Source: an uncultured Prevotellaceae bacterium
GTDB taxonomy: Bacteria > Bacteroidota > Bacteroidia > Bacteroidales > Bacteroidaceae
Reading direction: 5' to 3'
Length of the DNA stretch: 64,000 nt
Assembly (NCBI GenBank): GCA_902771155.1
Contig: CACXVS010000011.1
Span: 36,506 to 100,505, forward strand
The notes under the pieces are model-generated. The model had not been told where the DNA came from and did no database searches. It was given only the letters and a program-made list of their open reading frames with translations. Positions 54,809-62,920 of this stretch are shown here, in pieces (positions within the stretch are counted from its first letter, which is position 1; the number at the start of each line of letters is the position of its first letter). Both the position numbers and the translations under genes were made by a program.

Positions 54809-55618
54809 CTATTTGCTCAGATTCTGAATGAACTGCCACTCGCTCAGGTGTTCCTTCACCTTGATCAGCGTGTGGTGAGTCACGATATACTCCGATACAC
54901 CCACATGCGAGTCGGCTCCGCTATGCCAGTCGTAGGTATAGCCCATCTGCGTCCAGGGCAGTGGTGAGTCGTCCTCATAGGCCGAGGTGATGCTGTAGCG
55001 ATACCACTCTCTGAAGTTTGTCTCGCCCACCGTGTATTTCTCGTTGGCATAGGCAGGAAATTCCAATCCAACCGAGGTGGTGGTGATGTCGGGATCATGA
55101 GCCGGGCGGAAGATGCCGGCAGGGTCGGCATAGAACAGCACCATGATGTTGTAGTCGCAGTCAGGACCCAGTCCGTACATCTGCACCATTCTCATGTGGG
55201 CAGCCACACTGTCGAGCCCCTCGTAGGCCTTGGCACGGTTCTTCCAGTCCAGGGGAATCGAGGCCCAGGTACCCAGTTCGCGGTCGATCTTGTAGGTTCC
55301 CTCACCTCCGAAAAAACGGGCCAGTCGGCTCGAGTCCACCAGCGTCATCAGCAGTACCATGTCCTTACCGTCGATGTTGGCCCACTCCTGTCCGGGATAG
55401 TCCTTCTTAATAGGCATCAGCGCGTTCGAAATCTTGGTCGAGTCGAGCTGTTTCGCATCCTCAACGGCTGTGGCCAGTTCGGCCCACAGCAATGAGTCGT
55501 TCTCATACCAGGCTGTCGTCTCTTCATTCTGAGCAGCCTGCTGTCTGTTACCTGATGAAAAACAGCCACCCAGTACTACCGGGAGTACCAGGATGGCTGC
55601 CATGAATGATTTTCTCAT
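54809..55618 (-). CDS. Hypothetical lipoprotein
   Basis: This 269-residue exported lipoprotein has a signal peptide ending in LGGC (Cys19). The mature protein begins with a polar linker (FSSGNRQQAAQNEETTAW) and contains several tryptophans and acidic patches (NIDGKDMVLLMTLVDSSRLARFFGG, core KDMVLLMTLVDSSRL; ADPAGIFRPAHDPDI; PWTQMGYTYDWHSG). I do not recognise the family. It starts nine bases after the stop of the isomerase-like gene on the same strand and is probably cotranscribed with it. The repeated aromatic residues in the last third could fit a ligand-binding surface, but nothing more can be said. Confidence 0.6.
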   Translation of the reverse strand: MRKSFMAAILVLPVVLGGCFSSGNRQQAAQNEETTAWYENDSLLWAELATAVEDAKQLDSTKISNALMPIKKDYPGQEWANIDGKDMVLLMTLVDSSRLARFFGGEGTYKIDRELGTWASIPLDWKNRAKAYEGLDSVAAHMRMVQMYGLGPDCDYNIMVLFYADPAGIFRPAHDPDITTTSVGLEFPAYANEKYTVGETNFREWYRYSITSAYEDDSPLPWTQMGYTYDWHSGADSHVGVSEYIVTHHTLIKVKEHLSEWQFIQNLSK

Positions 55619-55627
55619 AAGGGTGTC

Positions 55628-57124
55628 TTATGCAAATGGATTCTCTGTGGGATAGAAGTCACCCTTCGGGAAGTTGTAGTCGATCTCGTCAACGGGGATA
55701 CCCATGTACTTCAGCACCTCCCAGAGATACTTACCCTGGTGTCCGAACATCACAGCGCAGTGGTGTGGGTAGTGCTTCTCGATGAGCACGTGACGATAGA
55801 AGCGGCTCATGTTCTTGATACCGAAGATACCGATCGAACCGAATGAGCGTGTAGCCACTGGGATCACCTCGCCCTGAGCGATGTAAGCGCGGAGCTTGGT
55901 GTCGGCTGTTGACTGCAGACGGTAAACAGTAGCCAGACCTGGCTGGATGTCACCCTCCAGAGTACCGTTGGTCACCTCAACAGGCAGAGCGCGAGCCATA
56001 ATGCGCTGGAAGCACATCTGGCAGTTGCAAACCTTCGAAGAAGCGGTGTTACCGCAGTGGAAGCCCATGAAGATTTCCTTCTCGGTGTAGGTGTCGCAAG
56101 CAAACTTCTTGCCCTTGATGCTCTCCTCGTACATATCGGTAGGTACGGTGTTGTTGATGTCGAGCAGTGTTACAGCGTCCTCGCTGATGCAGGTTCCGAT
56201 GTACTCACTCAGAGCGCCATAGATATCAACCTCGCAAGCTACGGGGATACCACGACCAGTCAGACGGCTGTTCACATAGCAGGGAACGAAACCAAACATG
56301 GTCTGGAAGGCAGGCCAGCACTTGTTGGCCATAGCCACGAACTGGCGGCTACCCTTGTGACCCTCAATCCAGTCGGTCAGCGTCAGCTCATACTGAGCCA
56401 GCTTCGGCAGCACTGAAGGAATCTTGTTACCAGTACCCAGCTCAGCAGCCATATCCTTCACCACGTCGTCGATACGTGGGTCGCCCTGGTGCTTCTGGAA
56501 AGCCTCAAGCAGGTCGAGCTCTGAGTTCTCCTCAATCTCCACATCGAGATCATAGAGGGCACGGATAGGAGCGTTACAAGCCAGGAAGTTGTTAGGACGA
56601 GGACCGAAGCTGATGATCTTCAGGTTCTGCAGACCTACGATACCGCGGGCGATGGGCAGGAACTCATGGATCATCTCAGCGCACTGTGCAGCGTCGCCAA
56701 CGGGCTCCTCAGGGATGTAGGCGCGAGTCTTGCGCAGGCTCAGAGCCTGACTGGCGTTCAGCATACCGCAGTAAGCGTCGCCACGACCGTCGATCAGGTC
56801 CTTCTGAGTCTCCTCAGCAGCGGCACAGAACATGGTGGGACCCTGGAACCAGTCAGCAATCATGGTCTCAGAGATCTCAGGACCGAAGTTGCCAAGATAT
56901 ACGCAAAGGGCGTTACAACCAGCCTTCTGTACGTCGGCCAGAGCCTGCTGAGCGTGGATCTCACTCTCAACGATACAGATAGGACACTCATAAATGCCTT
57001 CCTTACCGAATTTCTTTTCATACTCAGCGATAACAGCCTTACGACGGTTAACAGCCAATGACTCAGGGAAACAATCGCGACTTACAGCCACGATTCCAAT
57101 CTTAATTTTAGGTACGTTGTTCAT
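55628..57124 (-). CDS. L-fucose/L-arabinose isomerase family protein
   Basis: This 498-residue cytoplasmic protein has the fold and length of L-fucose/L-arabinose isomerases, metal-dependent enzymes interconverting aldoses and ketoses. Visible parts are IGIVAVSRDCFPESL at the N-terminus, NALCVYLGNFGPEI, the central VACEVDIYGALSEYIG with a probable metal-binding Glu and Asp, and HCGNTASSKVCNCQMCF with several cysteines. The start at 57124 (MNNVPKIKI) is preferred because the frame further upstream runs through the promoter. A -7 box TATCTTTG lies at 57179-57172. The sugar is not determined; the neighbouring lipoprotein gives no clue. Confidence 0.82.
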   Translation of the reverse strand: MNNVPKIKIGIVAVSRDCFPESLAVNRRKAVIAEYEKKFGKEGIYECPICIVESEIHAQQALADVQKAGCNALCVYLGNFGPEISETMIADWFQGPTMFCAAAEETQKDLIDGRGDAYCGMLNASQALSLRKTRAYIPEEPVGDAAQCAEMIHEFLPIARGIVGLQNLKIISFGPRPNNFLACNAPIRALYDLDVEIEENSELDLLEAFQKHQGDPRIDDVVKDMAAELGTGNKIPSVLPKLAQYELTLTDWIEGHKGSRQFVAMANKCWPAFQTMFGFVPCYVNSRLTGRGIPVACEVDIYGALSEYIGTCISEDAVTLLDINNTVPTDMYEESIKGKKFACDTYTEKEIFMGFHCGNTASSKVCNCQMCFQRIMARALPVEVTNGTLEGDIQPGLATVYRLQSTADTKLRAYIAQGEVIPVATRSFGSIGIFGIKNMSRFYRHVLIEKHYPHHCAVMFGHQGKYLWEVLKYMGIPVDEIDYNFPKGDFYPTENPFA

Positions 57125-57171
57125 AATGTATTTGTTAAATAAAATGTGGTAAAGCTTATCAATGCAGGTTG

Positions 57172-57179
57172 CAAAGATA
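57172..57179 (-). promoter_or_regulatory. -7 box of the isomerase-like gene
   Basis: TATCTTTG on the minus strand matches TAnnTTTG and lies about 48 bases before the ATG at 57124. TTTG is found 23 bases further upstream, slightly beyond the usual spacing. Confidence 0.55.
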
Positions 57180-57254
57180 AGCATTTTTCCCCGAAACATC
57201 AGCAAATTAAGTGTTAATTAATTCCAATAAGCCCTGCTAAACGCCTTAATATGT

Positions 57255-58514
57255 TCATTCCGTCACCACATTCATCAGATTATTCAGCCATTGCTTCCAT
57301 TTGTTGAGTATCGTGGGCTCCTTGTTTTCCGTCGTCTCCTCTACCTCTGTGTCCATTTCTTCCTCAGACTCTTGGGCAGGTTCCGGCTCCTTTGCTGGCT
57401 CCACCTCGAAGTCTATTTCCATCTGCTTGATCACCGTTCCCATCGTGGGTTTCTTCACCGGCCTATACAGCTTCTTGATGACGTCCTCGTAGTAATCCTC
57501 CTCATTGCTATGCACGTCTTCCCTCACTTCAGCCTCGATATGGTCCTCCATGCCAGTGGCCAGAATCGTCACCTTGGCGTCCTCGCCCAGGGTGTCGTCG
57601 GTAGCCGTTCCCCAGATCACATCGATGTTCGGATCCAGCTGGTCAAAGAAGTCGTCGATCTCCTGCAGCTCCCTCACGAAGATGGGGTGGTCGCTGCTCG
57701 CATAGATATTAAAGAGTATGCGCTTGGCCTTACCGATATCGTTACCGTAGAGTAGGGGTGAGTCGAGAGCGTTCAGGATGGCTTTCTCCACACGGTGCTC
57801 CCCACTGGCGCGCCCCATGGCCATGATAGCCCCTCCGCCATCCTTCATGGTGGTCTCCACATCTCTGAAGTCACTCTTGATACCCCCGTCGCTCGGCAGG
57901 GTGATCAGTTCCGATATTCCCTTTACGGCGTCCATCAGAATGTTGTCAGCCCTCAGGAAAGCCTCAGGCAGTGAGATGTCTGCATCGGCATACACGTCGC
58001 AGAGCCGTTCGTTGTTCACAATCAGCAGGGCATCCACGTTCTTGCGCAGTTCCTCCACTCCCTTCAGGGCCTTGATAATCTTACGTTTCTTCTCGAAGAA
58101 GAAGGGGATGGTCACCACACCGATGGTCAGGATACCACTGTCCTTGGCCACTCCAGCTATCACAGGAGCAGCACCGGTACCCGTGCCACCACCCATACCA
58201 GCCGTCACAAACACCATCTTCGTACCGTCCGAAAACAGTTTCACAATGTCGTTGATGTTCGTCTCAGCGTCCTCGCGCCCCCTGTTAGGATTGCCTCCGG
58301 CCCCCAGACCAGAGCCCAACTGAATCTTATATGGTACAGGTGAGCGCGAAAGTGACTGACTATCCGTATTACACACCGCATACGTCACCCCCGCAACACC
58401 CTCCTTGTACATGTTGTTTACAGCGTTGCAGCCACCGCCTCCAACGCCCACCACCTTGATGATGCCCTGCATCTGGTCCATCACCTCTGGAAAAAACGGA
58501 ATCGTATCACCCAT
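57255..58514 (-). CDS. ftsZ: Cell division protein FtsZ
   Basis: This 419-residue tubulin-like GTPase polymerises into the division ring. Key parts are GVGGGGCNAVNNM (residues 23-35), CNTDSQSL, the tubulin signature GGGTGTG (108-114) and the T7-loop region SDFRDVETTM. In the T7 loop, the asparagine of the common NVDFAD pattern is replaced by Lys. The core ends at about residue 330, after which an acidic linker (PAKEPEPAQESEEEMDTE) leads to an amphipathic tail ILNKWKQWLNNLMNVVTE. No ftsA, ftsQ or mur gene is nearby; it follows an unknown gene by five bases and is probably transcribed from that gene's promoter. Confidence 0.93.
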   Translation of the reverse strand: MGDTIPFFPEVMDQMQGIIKVVGVGGGGCNAVNNMYKEGVAGVTYAVCNTDSQSLSRSPVPYKIQLGSGLGAGGNPNRGREDAETNINDIVKLFSDGTKMVFVTAGMGGGTGTGAAPVIAGVAKDSGILTIGVVTIPFFFEKKRKIIKALKGVEELRKNVDALLIVNNERLCDVYADADISLPEAFLRADNILMDAVKGISELITLPSDGGIKSDFRDVETTMKDGGGAIMAMGRASGEHRVEKAILNALDSPLLYGNDIGKAKRILFNIYASSDHPIFVRELQEIDDFFDQLDPNIDVIWGTATDDTLGEDAKVTILATGMEDHIEAEVREDVHSNEEDYYEDVIKKLYRPVKKPTMGTVIKQMEIDFEVEPAKEPEPAQESEEEMDTEVEETTENKEPTILNKWKQWLNNLMNVVTE

Positions 58515-58519
58515 ATCTC

Positions 58520-59083
58520 TTATCTCCTTCTAAATTCCACTAACTCCCTCGGCAGCTTCACCACCTTCAGCCTCTCAAACCACACGCGCCCTGCGATATG
58601 CTTCTGCGTATGACTGCTGATGATATAGTAGCTCGCCCTGTACTCGTCCATCATCTCTAGAAACACCTTCTTGATGCGCGAACATTTCTCGTTGATGGCA
58701 TTGTCGAGCGGATCCACCAGGTGCGCCACGCCCTCCACAATCTTCTCCTTGTCCATCAGTTTGGCCGTTCGCATATAGTATCTCAGCAACTCCTCGCGAT
58801 AGTCACTCAGCCGTTTGAACTCAATGCCCTCCGGGTGGGCCAGAAACAGCAGATACACCGCCTTGTGTACAGGCTGCAGCTCCACCTCCATCTGATAGTC
58901 CTCCAGTAGGAAACGGTAATCCTCAGTAATCACCAGTCTCGACAACTTCCCCTTGGCCGTTTCGATGCGAAGTTCCTCCAGCAGAGGCACGCCAAGCCCC
59001 CTCAGCAGCAGGTCTCTTCTGTCTGCTGCCACCAGTTCCCCGGCCAGTCGCTTAATCTCCAGGGCCATCTCCTCAGGCGTCAT
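58520..59083 (-). CDS. Unknown protein cotranscribed with ftsZ
   Basis: This 187-residue protein has no signal or membrane segment. Residues about 46-145 form a domain that is also the C-terminal part of the fusion protein at 62921: LSRLVITEDYRFLLEDYQME here against VSRLTIAKDCTILLADYQKE there, then KAVYLLFLAHPEGIEFKRL against KAIYLLFLKHPEGIAFKCL. The family has no name I can recall. The start at 59083 (MTPEEMALEI) is fixed by a promoter at 59110-59141; a longer frame would begin before the transcription start. FtsZ starts five bases after its stop, so a link with division is possible but unproven. Confidence 0.72.
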   Translation of the reverse strand: MTPEEMALEIKRLAGELVAADRRDLLLRGLGVPLLEELRIETAKGKLSRLVITEDYRFLLEDYQMEVELQPVHKAVYLLFLAHPEGIEFKRLSDYREELLRYYMRTAKLMDKEKIVEGVAHLVDPLDNAINEKCSRIKKVFLEMMDEYRASYYIISSHTQKHIAGRVWFERLKVVKLPRELVEFRRR

Positions 59084-59109
59084 AAGTGGTTGTTGCTCTA
59101 TCACGGCCA

Positions 59110-59141
59110 CAAAATTACAAAACTTTCCCCAATCCTCCAAA
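59110..59141 (-). promoter_or_regulatory. Promoter of the unknown gene-ftsZ operon
   Basis: On the minus strand TTTG (59141-59138) is followed after 20 bases by TAATTTTG (59117-59110), a full consensus match. The transcription start at about 59104 supports the ATG at 59083. Confidence 0.8.
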
Positions 59142-59161
59142 CGTTTGCAAGGCTTGCGGAC

Positions 59162-60703
59162 TTAAAAAGTCAGAGGTTTGTCGTCAGGTGGTGGTATCAC
59201 GTCTTTGATATCACCATCCTCGAGCCCTTCAGGAGGATGGTTCTCCCCATCGAGACTGAAGTTCCTGATCTCCCCACCATCCGTCACAGGGCGATTGCCC
59301 AACGATTTGTCCTCAGGATTCTCAAAGCGTGTAAACTGTCCTTTAAAGCCCAGTACGATAATGCCGGTGGCCCCCTTACGGTGCTTGGAGATAATCACCT
59401 CGGCCATCCCTCGATAATCCTTCGTTCCGTCTTCACTCTGATAGATGCCATAATAATCAGGCCGATGCAGGAACACCACCATGTCTGCATCCTGTTCGAT
59501 GGCTCCCGATTCTCTCAGATCCGATAGCTGAGGCCGTTTGCCCTCAACTCCTTCACGCGACTCCACGCCACGATTCAACTGACTCAGTGCCAGCACAGGC
59601 ACATTCAGTTCCTTGGCCAGACCTTTCAGCGAACGCGAAATCAGCGACACCTCCTCCTGCCTACTGTTATACTTCATGCCACTGGCTGTCATCAGTTGCA
59701 GGTAGTCCACCATAATCAGTTTGATGTCGTGCTCAGCCTTCAGTCTGCGTGCCTTGGTTCTCAGTTCCATAATCGAGAGCCCCTCCGTGTCATCTACAAA
59801 TAGAGGCGCCTCCGTCATATAAGATAGGTTCTTGTCCAGCCTTTTCCAGTCCTCCCTGTCCAGTTGTCCGCTCAGCAGTTTCTTACCCTCTATCTCGCAG
59901 ACGTTGGCCATCAGTCGGTTAGCCAGTTGCACGTCCGTCATCTCCAGCGAGAAGAAAGCCATCGGAATCTTCTGGTCGATGGCGATGTTCTTGGCCAGCG
60001 ACAGGGCGAAGGCCGTTTTACCCATGGCAGGTCGTCCGGCAATAATCACCAGGTCAGAGTCCTGCCATCCGCAAGTCATGTCGTCGAGCTTGTAGAATCC
60101 TGTCGAGATACCAGTCAGTCCCCCTGTGTTGGAGTGCGCCTTCTCCACGATATCCACAGCCCTTCCGATAATAGGACCCAGAGGCGAGTAGTCCTTCTTC
60201 ATATTCTTCTGTGTCAGTTCGAAGAGCGTACTCTCCGCCTCCTGCACCACGTCTTTGATGTCGTAAGTCTCGTCGAAGGTCTTTTTCCCGATCACACTCA
60301 CATAGTGAATCATCTGCCTTGCCAGAGCCTTTTCAGCCACCACCTTGGCATGATACTCGATGTTGGCCGATGTGGCCACCCTCGAACTCAACTCCGCAAC
60401 ATAGGTCGGTCCACCCACCTCGTCGAGTTTTCCAAGTCTCCCCAGCTTATCCGTCACTGTCAGCACGTCAACCGGACTCTGCTCTATGCTGAGTTTCTGA
60501 ATCGCCTCATACACCATCTGGTTTCTGGGCTCATAGAAACTCTCCGGCCTTAACAGCTCGCACACCTCCAGGTAGGCGTCCTTGTCAATCATCAGCGCCC
60601 CCAGCACAGCCTTCTCAATCTCTGGTGCCTGAGGCATCACATGACCATAGCCCAGTTCCAGAGGCTGCTCCACTTTCTCTTTTCTTTTCTGATTTCCGCT
60701 CAT
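59162..60703 (-). CDS. dnaB: Replicative DNA helicase DnaB
   Basis: This 513-residue hexameric helicase unwinds DNA at the replication fork. The N-terminal primase-interaction domain covers about residues 25-130 (APEIEKAVLGALMIDKDAYL as its core) and the RecA-like motor domain follows, with Walker A AGRPAMGKTAFAL (GxxxxGKT at 223-230), Walker B IKLIMVDYLQLM and the later SDLRESGAIEQDADMV block. The length is normal for Bacteroidetes. A -7 box TATATTTG lies at 60749-60742, and three DnaA-box sequences lie about 50-90 bases further upstream. No intein or insertion is seen. Confidence 0.96.
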   Translation of the reverse strand: MSGNQKRKEKVEQPLELGYGHVMPQAPEIEKAVLGALMIDKDAYLEVCELLRPESFYEPRNQMVYEAIQKLSIEQSPVDVLTVTDKLGRLGKLDEVGGPTYVAELSSRVATSANIEYHAKVVAEKALARQMIHYVSVIGKKTFDETYDIKDVVQEAESTLFELTQKNMKKDYSPLGPIIGRAVDIVEKAHSNTGGLTGISTGFYKLDDMTCGWQDSDLVIIAGRPAMGKTAFALSLAKNIAIDQKIPMAFFSLEMTDVQLANRLMANVCEIEGKKLLSGQLDREDWKRLDKNLSYMTEAPLFVDDTEGLSIMELRTKARRLKAEHDIKLIMVDYLQLMTASGMKYNSRQEEVSLISRSLKGLAKELNVPVLALSQLNRGVESREGVEGKRPQLSDLRESGAIEQDADMVVFLHRPDYYGIYQSEDGTKDYRGMAEVIISKHRKGATGIIVLGFKGQFTRFENPEDKSLGNRPVTDGGEIRNFSLDGENHPPEGLEDGDIKDVIPPPDDKPLTF

Positions 60704-60741
60704 ACCAATTACTCCCGTTAGTTAATCACATTTTGCTGGTG

Positions 60742-60749
60742 CAAATATA
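60742..60749 (-). promoter_or_regulatory. -7 box of dnaB
   Basis: TATATTTG on the minus strand matches TAnnTTTG. The leader to the ATG at 60703 is about 35 bases. No clear -33 TTTG is seen. Confidence 0.55.
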
Positions 60750-60798
60750 GCGATTTCTCCATTCCCTCCATCAGCACCTTCATATAAAATGCCATAAT

Positions 60799-60835
60799 TG
60801 TGGATAACTCGCTATTTATCCACAATTGTGGAAAA
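60799..60835. promoter_or_regulatory. Cluster of three DnaA-box sequences upstream of dnaB
   Basis: TGTGGATAA (60799-60807) and TTATCCACA (60816-60824) are perfect DnaA boxes in inverted orientation. TGTGGAAAA (60827-60835) is a third that fits TTWTNCACA read on the other strand. They fill the gap between a hypothetical gene and the dnaB promoter. Confidence 0.7.
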
Positions 60836-61540
60836 CTAAGAGTCGTCCTCTTCCGTTATTTCAGGAAACAGCATCAATTGCTCCAAAACAGCCGAATTCC
60901 CGTAAGGAAACTCGCTATAGCGTACGATGTTGTCGTAGGATGCCAAGAAGCAGAAATCATTAATCGCATAGATATTCTTAGGGTTCTTCACGATTTCTTT
61001 CAGAATAGTCTGTAGGCACTGATAGCGCATCGGGTTATACTCCAGATTCATGATTGTGCCATCACGCGAAGCACTTGTCTCTATTTGTTTCATGCAACGC
61101 CACGTTCGCCATACCTCAGGCAGAAATCGGGAGTAATGGCCCGATGCCATGAGTTTCTCCATTAACGGGATGGCGGGGTGATGCATCTCCGACCTTTGCT
61201 CGTGGGCATATTTGATGGCATCAGTTTTTATTTTCCTTATCTCTTCAGTGACAATCATGCCAAACCTGAACCACAATTCCGCATCACAATATACAGCCCT
61301 CATGATTGCATAGCCATTGGCCAAATCTATCATGTCATTGATAACAGGGTGATCGGGTAACACCGTGTCTGCCTTGAAATAGATGTCCTCATCGGATAAA
61401 ATCTCTATGTAAAACTCACCGACACTATCCGCGACTGCCTTTTCATCCACCTTGCTCTTTCCCTCCTTATGCTTTGGAAGAGCCACAATAACGATACCGG
61501 CAATGATAATGGCTATAAAGCCCATGATAAACTTCTTCAT
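60836..61540 (-). CDS. Hypothetical membrane-anchored protein
   Basis: This 234-residue protein has one N-terminal membrane helix (about 4-21, FIMGFIAIIIAGIVIVAL) and a soluble part outside or inside the membrane. The rest is helical, with paired aromatic and cysteine residues (MRAVYCDAELWFRFGMI, RTWRCMKQIETSA, INDFCFLASYDNIV). I do not recognise it. A GGGAG sequence lies three bases before the ATG, unusual for Bacteroidetes. The gene is followed by the DnaA-box cluster. It is one of three adjacent hypothetical genes whose base composition is more AT-rich than that of the upstream region. Confidence 0.6.
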   Translation of the reverse strand: MKKFIMGFIAIIIAGIVIVALPKHKEGKSKVDEKAVADSVGEFYIEILSDEDIYFKADTVLPDHPVINDMIDLANGYAIMRAVYCDAELWFRFGMIVTEEIRKIKTDAIKYAHEQRSEMHHPAIPLMEKLMASGHYSRFLPEVWRTWRCMKQIETSASRDGTIMNLEYNPMRYQCLQTILKEIVKNPKNIYAINDFCFLASYDNIVRYSEFPYGNSAVLEQLMLFPEITEEDDS

Positions 61541-61571
61541 ACTCCCGTTACTTTACATTTCTCTAATTCTG

Positions 61572-62033
61572 TCATTTCCACGAAGGCTTCCTCCATCGGT
61601 AGTTGTTGTTGGACTCTCCATACATCTCTTTGCGGATCTGCGACTTCACCCACTGCTGATCTGCCTTGGTCGAGGCATTGAACACTCCCGCAATCTTCTG
61701 CTTGTCCTTACCTGCCTTATATCGTTCACGCAGTTCTTTCCGTGCCAGAGCCACATTACCACCCTTCTTATCCTGAAACTCCTGGATAAGAAGGTCTAAG
61801 TCTTCCGTCTTGATACGCTCCTCACGCTTGCCTATCTGATCCTTAAATAGAATATTGAATATCGCCTGCTTGATGATCTTTTCGTCAGCTATCCATTTGC
61901 TCCTATACAGAGCTCCAAGATCCCGCCTTGAAAGATTAGGCAACATATCCACGCACTTCCTTAATTCACTGTCTTCCCATCCCTTATAATGGAAAAGTTT
62001 TGCCTGTTGCAAAATGTACTCGTAATCTGTCAT
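61572..62033 (-). CDS. Hypothetical cytoplasmic protein
   Basis: This 153-residue basic, helical protein has no signal. The N-terminal half (YILQQAKLFHYKGWEDSEL, then VDMLPNLSRRDLGALYRSKW) looks like a small helical domain. The C-terminal half is rich in lysine and arginine (LARKELRERYKAGKDKQK; NNNYRWRKPSWK), which may suit nucleic-acid binding. The start at 62033 (MTDYEYIL) is preferred because a -7 box TAATTTTG lies at 62064-62057; the longer frame to 62147 would begin before it. Family not recognised. Confidence 0.6.
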   Translation of the reverse strand: MTDYEYILQQAKLFHYKGWEDSELRKCVDMLPNLSRRDLGALYRSKWIADEKIIKQAIFNILFKDQIGKREERIKTEDLDLLIQEFQDKKGGNVALARKELRERYKAGKDKQKIAGVFNASTKADQQWVKSQIRKEMYGESNNNYRWRKPSWK

Positions 62034-62056
62034 AACTGTATAATTTGATTTGTTTG

Positions 62057-62064
62057 CAAAATTA
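62057..62064 (-). promoter_or_regulatory. -7 box of the hypothetical gene at 61572
   Basis: TAATTTTG on the minus strand, 24 bases before the ATG at 62033. No clear -33 element is seen. Confidence 0.5.
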
Positions 62065-62174
62065 AGTATAAGCCTTGCGAGGGAAATATTTATATGCCAG
62101 TAGAAAAAGCAAAGACGGTAGACTTGCGATTTTAGATACAGTCTCAACCACGATTCCTGTCCAAAGAATCTCTT

Positions 62175-62789
62175 TCATCTGTTTTCTGTTACTTTACATT
62201 TCTCTAACTCCGAAAGAACAAGTCGTTGAACCTTGAAGAATTCACCAAGAACGCTTATCAGATAATGATCAATATCTGGAATTTCGGGGATAAAGAGGAT
62301 CGTTCTCCTGGTATGTACGCCAATTTGTTCGATCTCATTATTTATACTATATATCACTGTGCAACTTGAATATTGGTTAGCAAGATTAATGGTTTTATGA
62401 AGATCAGCGATTTCCTCCACCTCGCTATAGGTCGATAGCTCATGCCACCATGTGTCATAGATAACAATGAATTTGCAACTATCATTGCATTCTATCGTAA
62501 ACTTTTCGCCCTGATAGGTGAAATATACATACGTCACATTTTCTCGTTCTTCCATCTCAGGCTCGCACCCTATTTTGTGTAGAGTACTTTGAACCAACCC
62601 CGTAATGGTTCGTTCATCCAGACATCTTGCCCCTTCCATTTCCTTATCAACGTTAGTATCACTATTCTTCAATTCTTGGAAGTATCGATCTTCCTCTTCT
62701 TCCTTTGCTCTCTTCTTTTCCTCAATGTATTGATAAAGGTAAAAGCAGAACATGACCGTTGCGATTGTTATTCCTATACTCATAATCAT
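62175..62789 (-). CDS. Hypothetical membrane-anchored protein
   Basis: This 204-residue protein has an N-terminal membrane helix (about 3-20) followed by a charged coiled segment (EEKKRAKEEEEDRYFQELKN as its core). A mixed alpha/beta domain of about 140 residues follows (YVYFTYQGEKFTIECND, CKFIVIYDTWWHELSTYSE, CTVIYSINNEIEQIGVHTRR). The pattern of strands and helices is like YbjN or type III secretion chaperone-like folds, but this is only a resemblance. ATG codons at 62789 and 62783 are both possible. About 25 bases at its 3' end recur before the gene at 60836. Confidence 0.58.
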   Translation of the reverse strand: MIMSIGITIATVMFCFYLYQYIEEKKRAKEEEEDRYFQELKNSDTNVDKEMEGARCLDERTITGLVQSTLHKIGCEPEMEERENVTYVYFTYQGEKFTIECNDSCKFIVIYDTWWHELSTYSEVEEIADLHKTINLANQYSSCTVIYSINNEIEQIGVHTRRTILFIPEIPDIDHYLISVLGEFFKVQRLVLSELEKCKVTENR

Positions 62790-62806
62790 AAAAATAAAAG
62801 TTTGAT

Positions 62807-62834
62807 GGCAAAGATACTAACTTATATCTTTGCC
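62807..62834. promoter_or_regulatory. Head-to-head -7 boxes forming a perfect inverted repeat
   Basis: GGCAAAGATA (62807-62816) and TATCTTTGCC (62825-62834) are perfect inverted arms around eight bases. The minus-strand TATCTTTG fits as the promoter of the gene at 62175. The plus-strand copy points towards the minus-strand gene at 62921, with no plus-strand gene seen. Confidence 0.6.
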
Positions 62835-62850
62835 ACCAAACAAATTTGCC

Positions 62851-62865
62851 CCACAAGGCTTGTGG
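62851..62865. terminator. Weak hairpin after the DUF1810 fusion gene
   Basis: CCACAA and TTGTGG pair around a three-base loop, downstream of the minus-strand gene at 62921. There is no long T run, so it is only a possible terminator. Confidence 0.3.
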
Positions 62866-62920
62866 AATTGGATTTTATTCCCAGACCACTAACTCACGAG
62901 GAAGTGTAACCTTTTTCACC

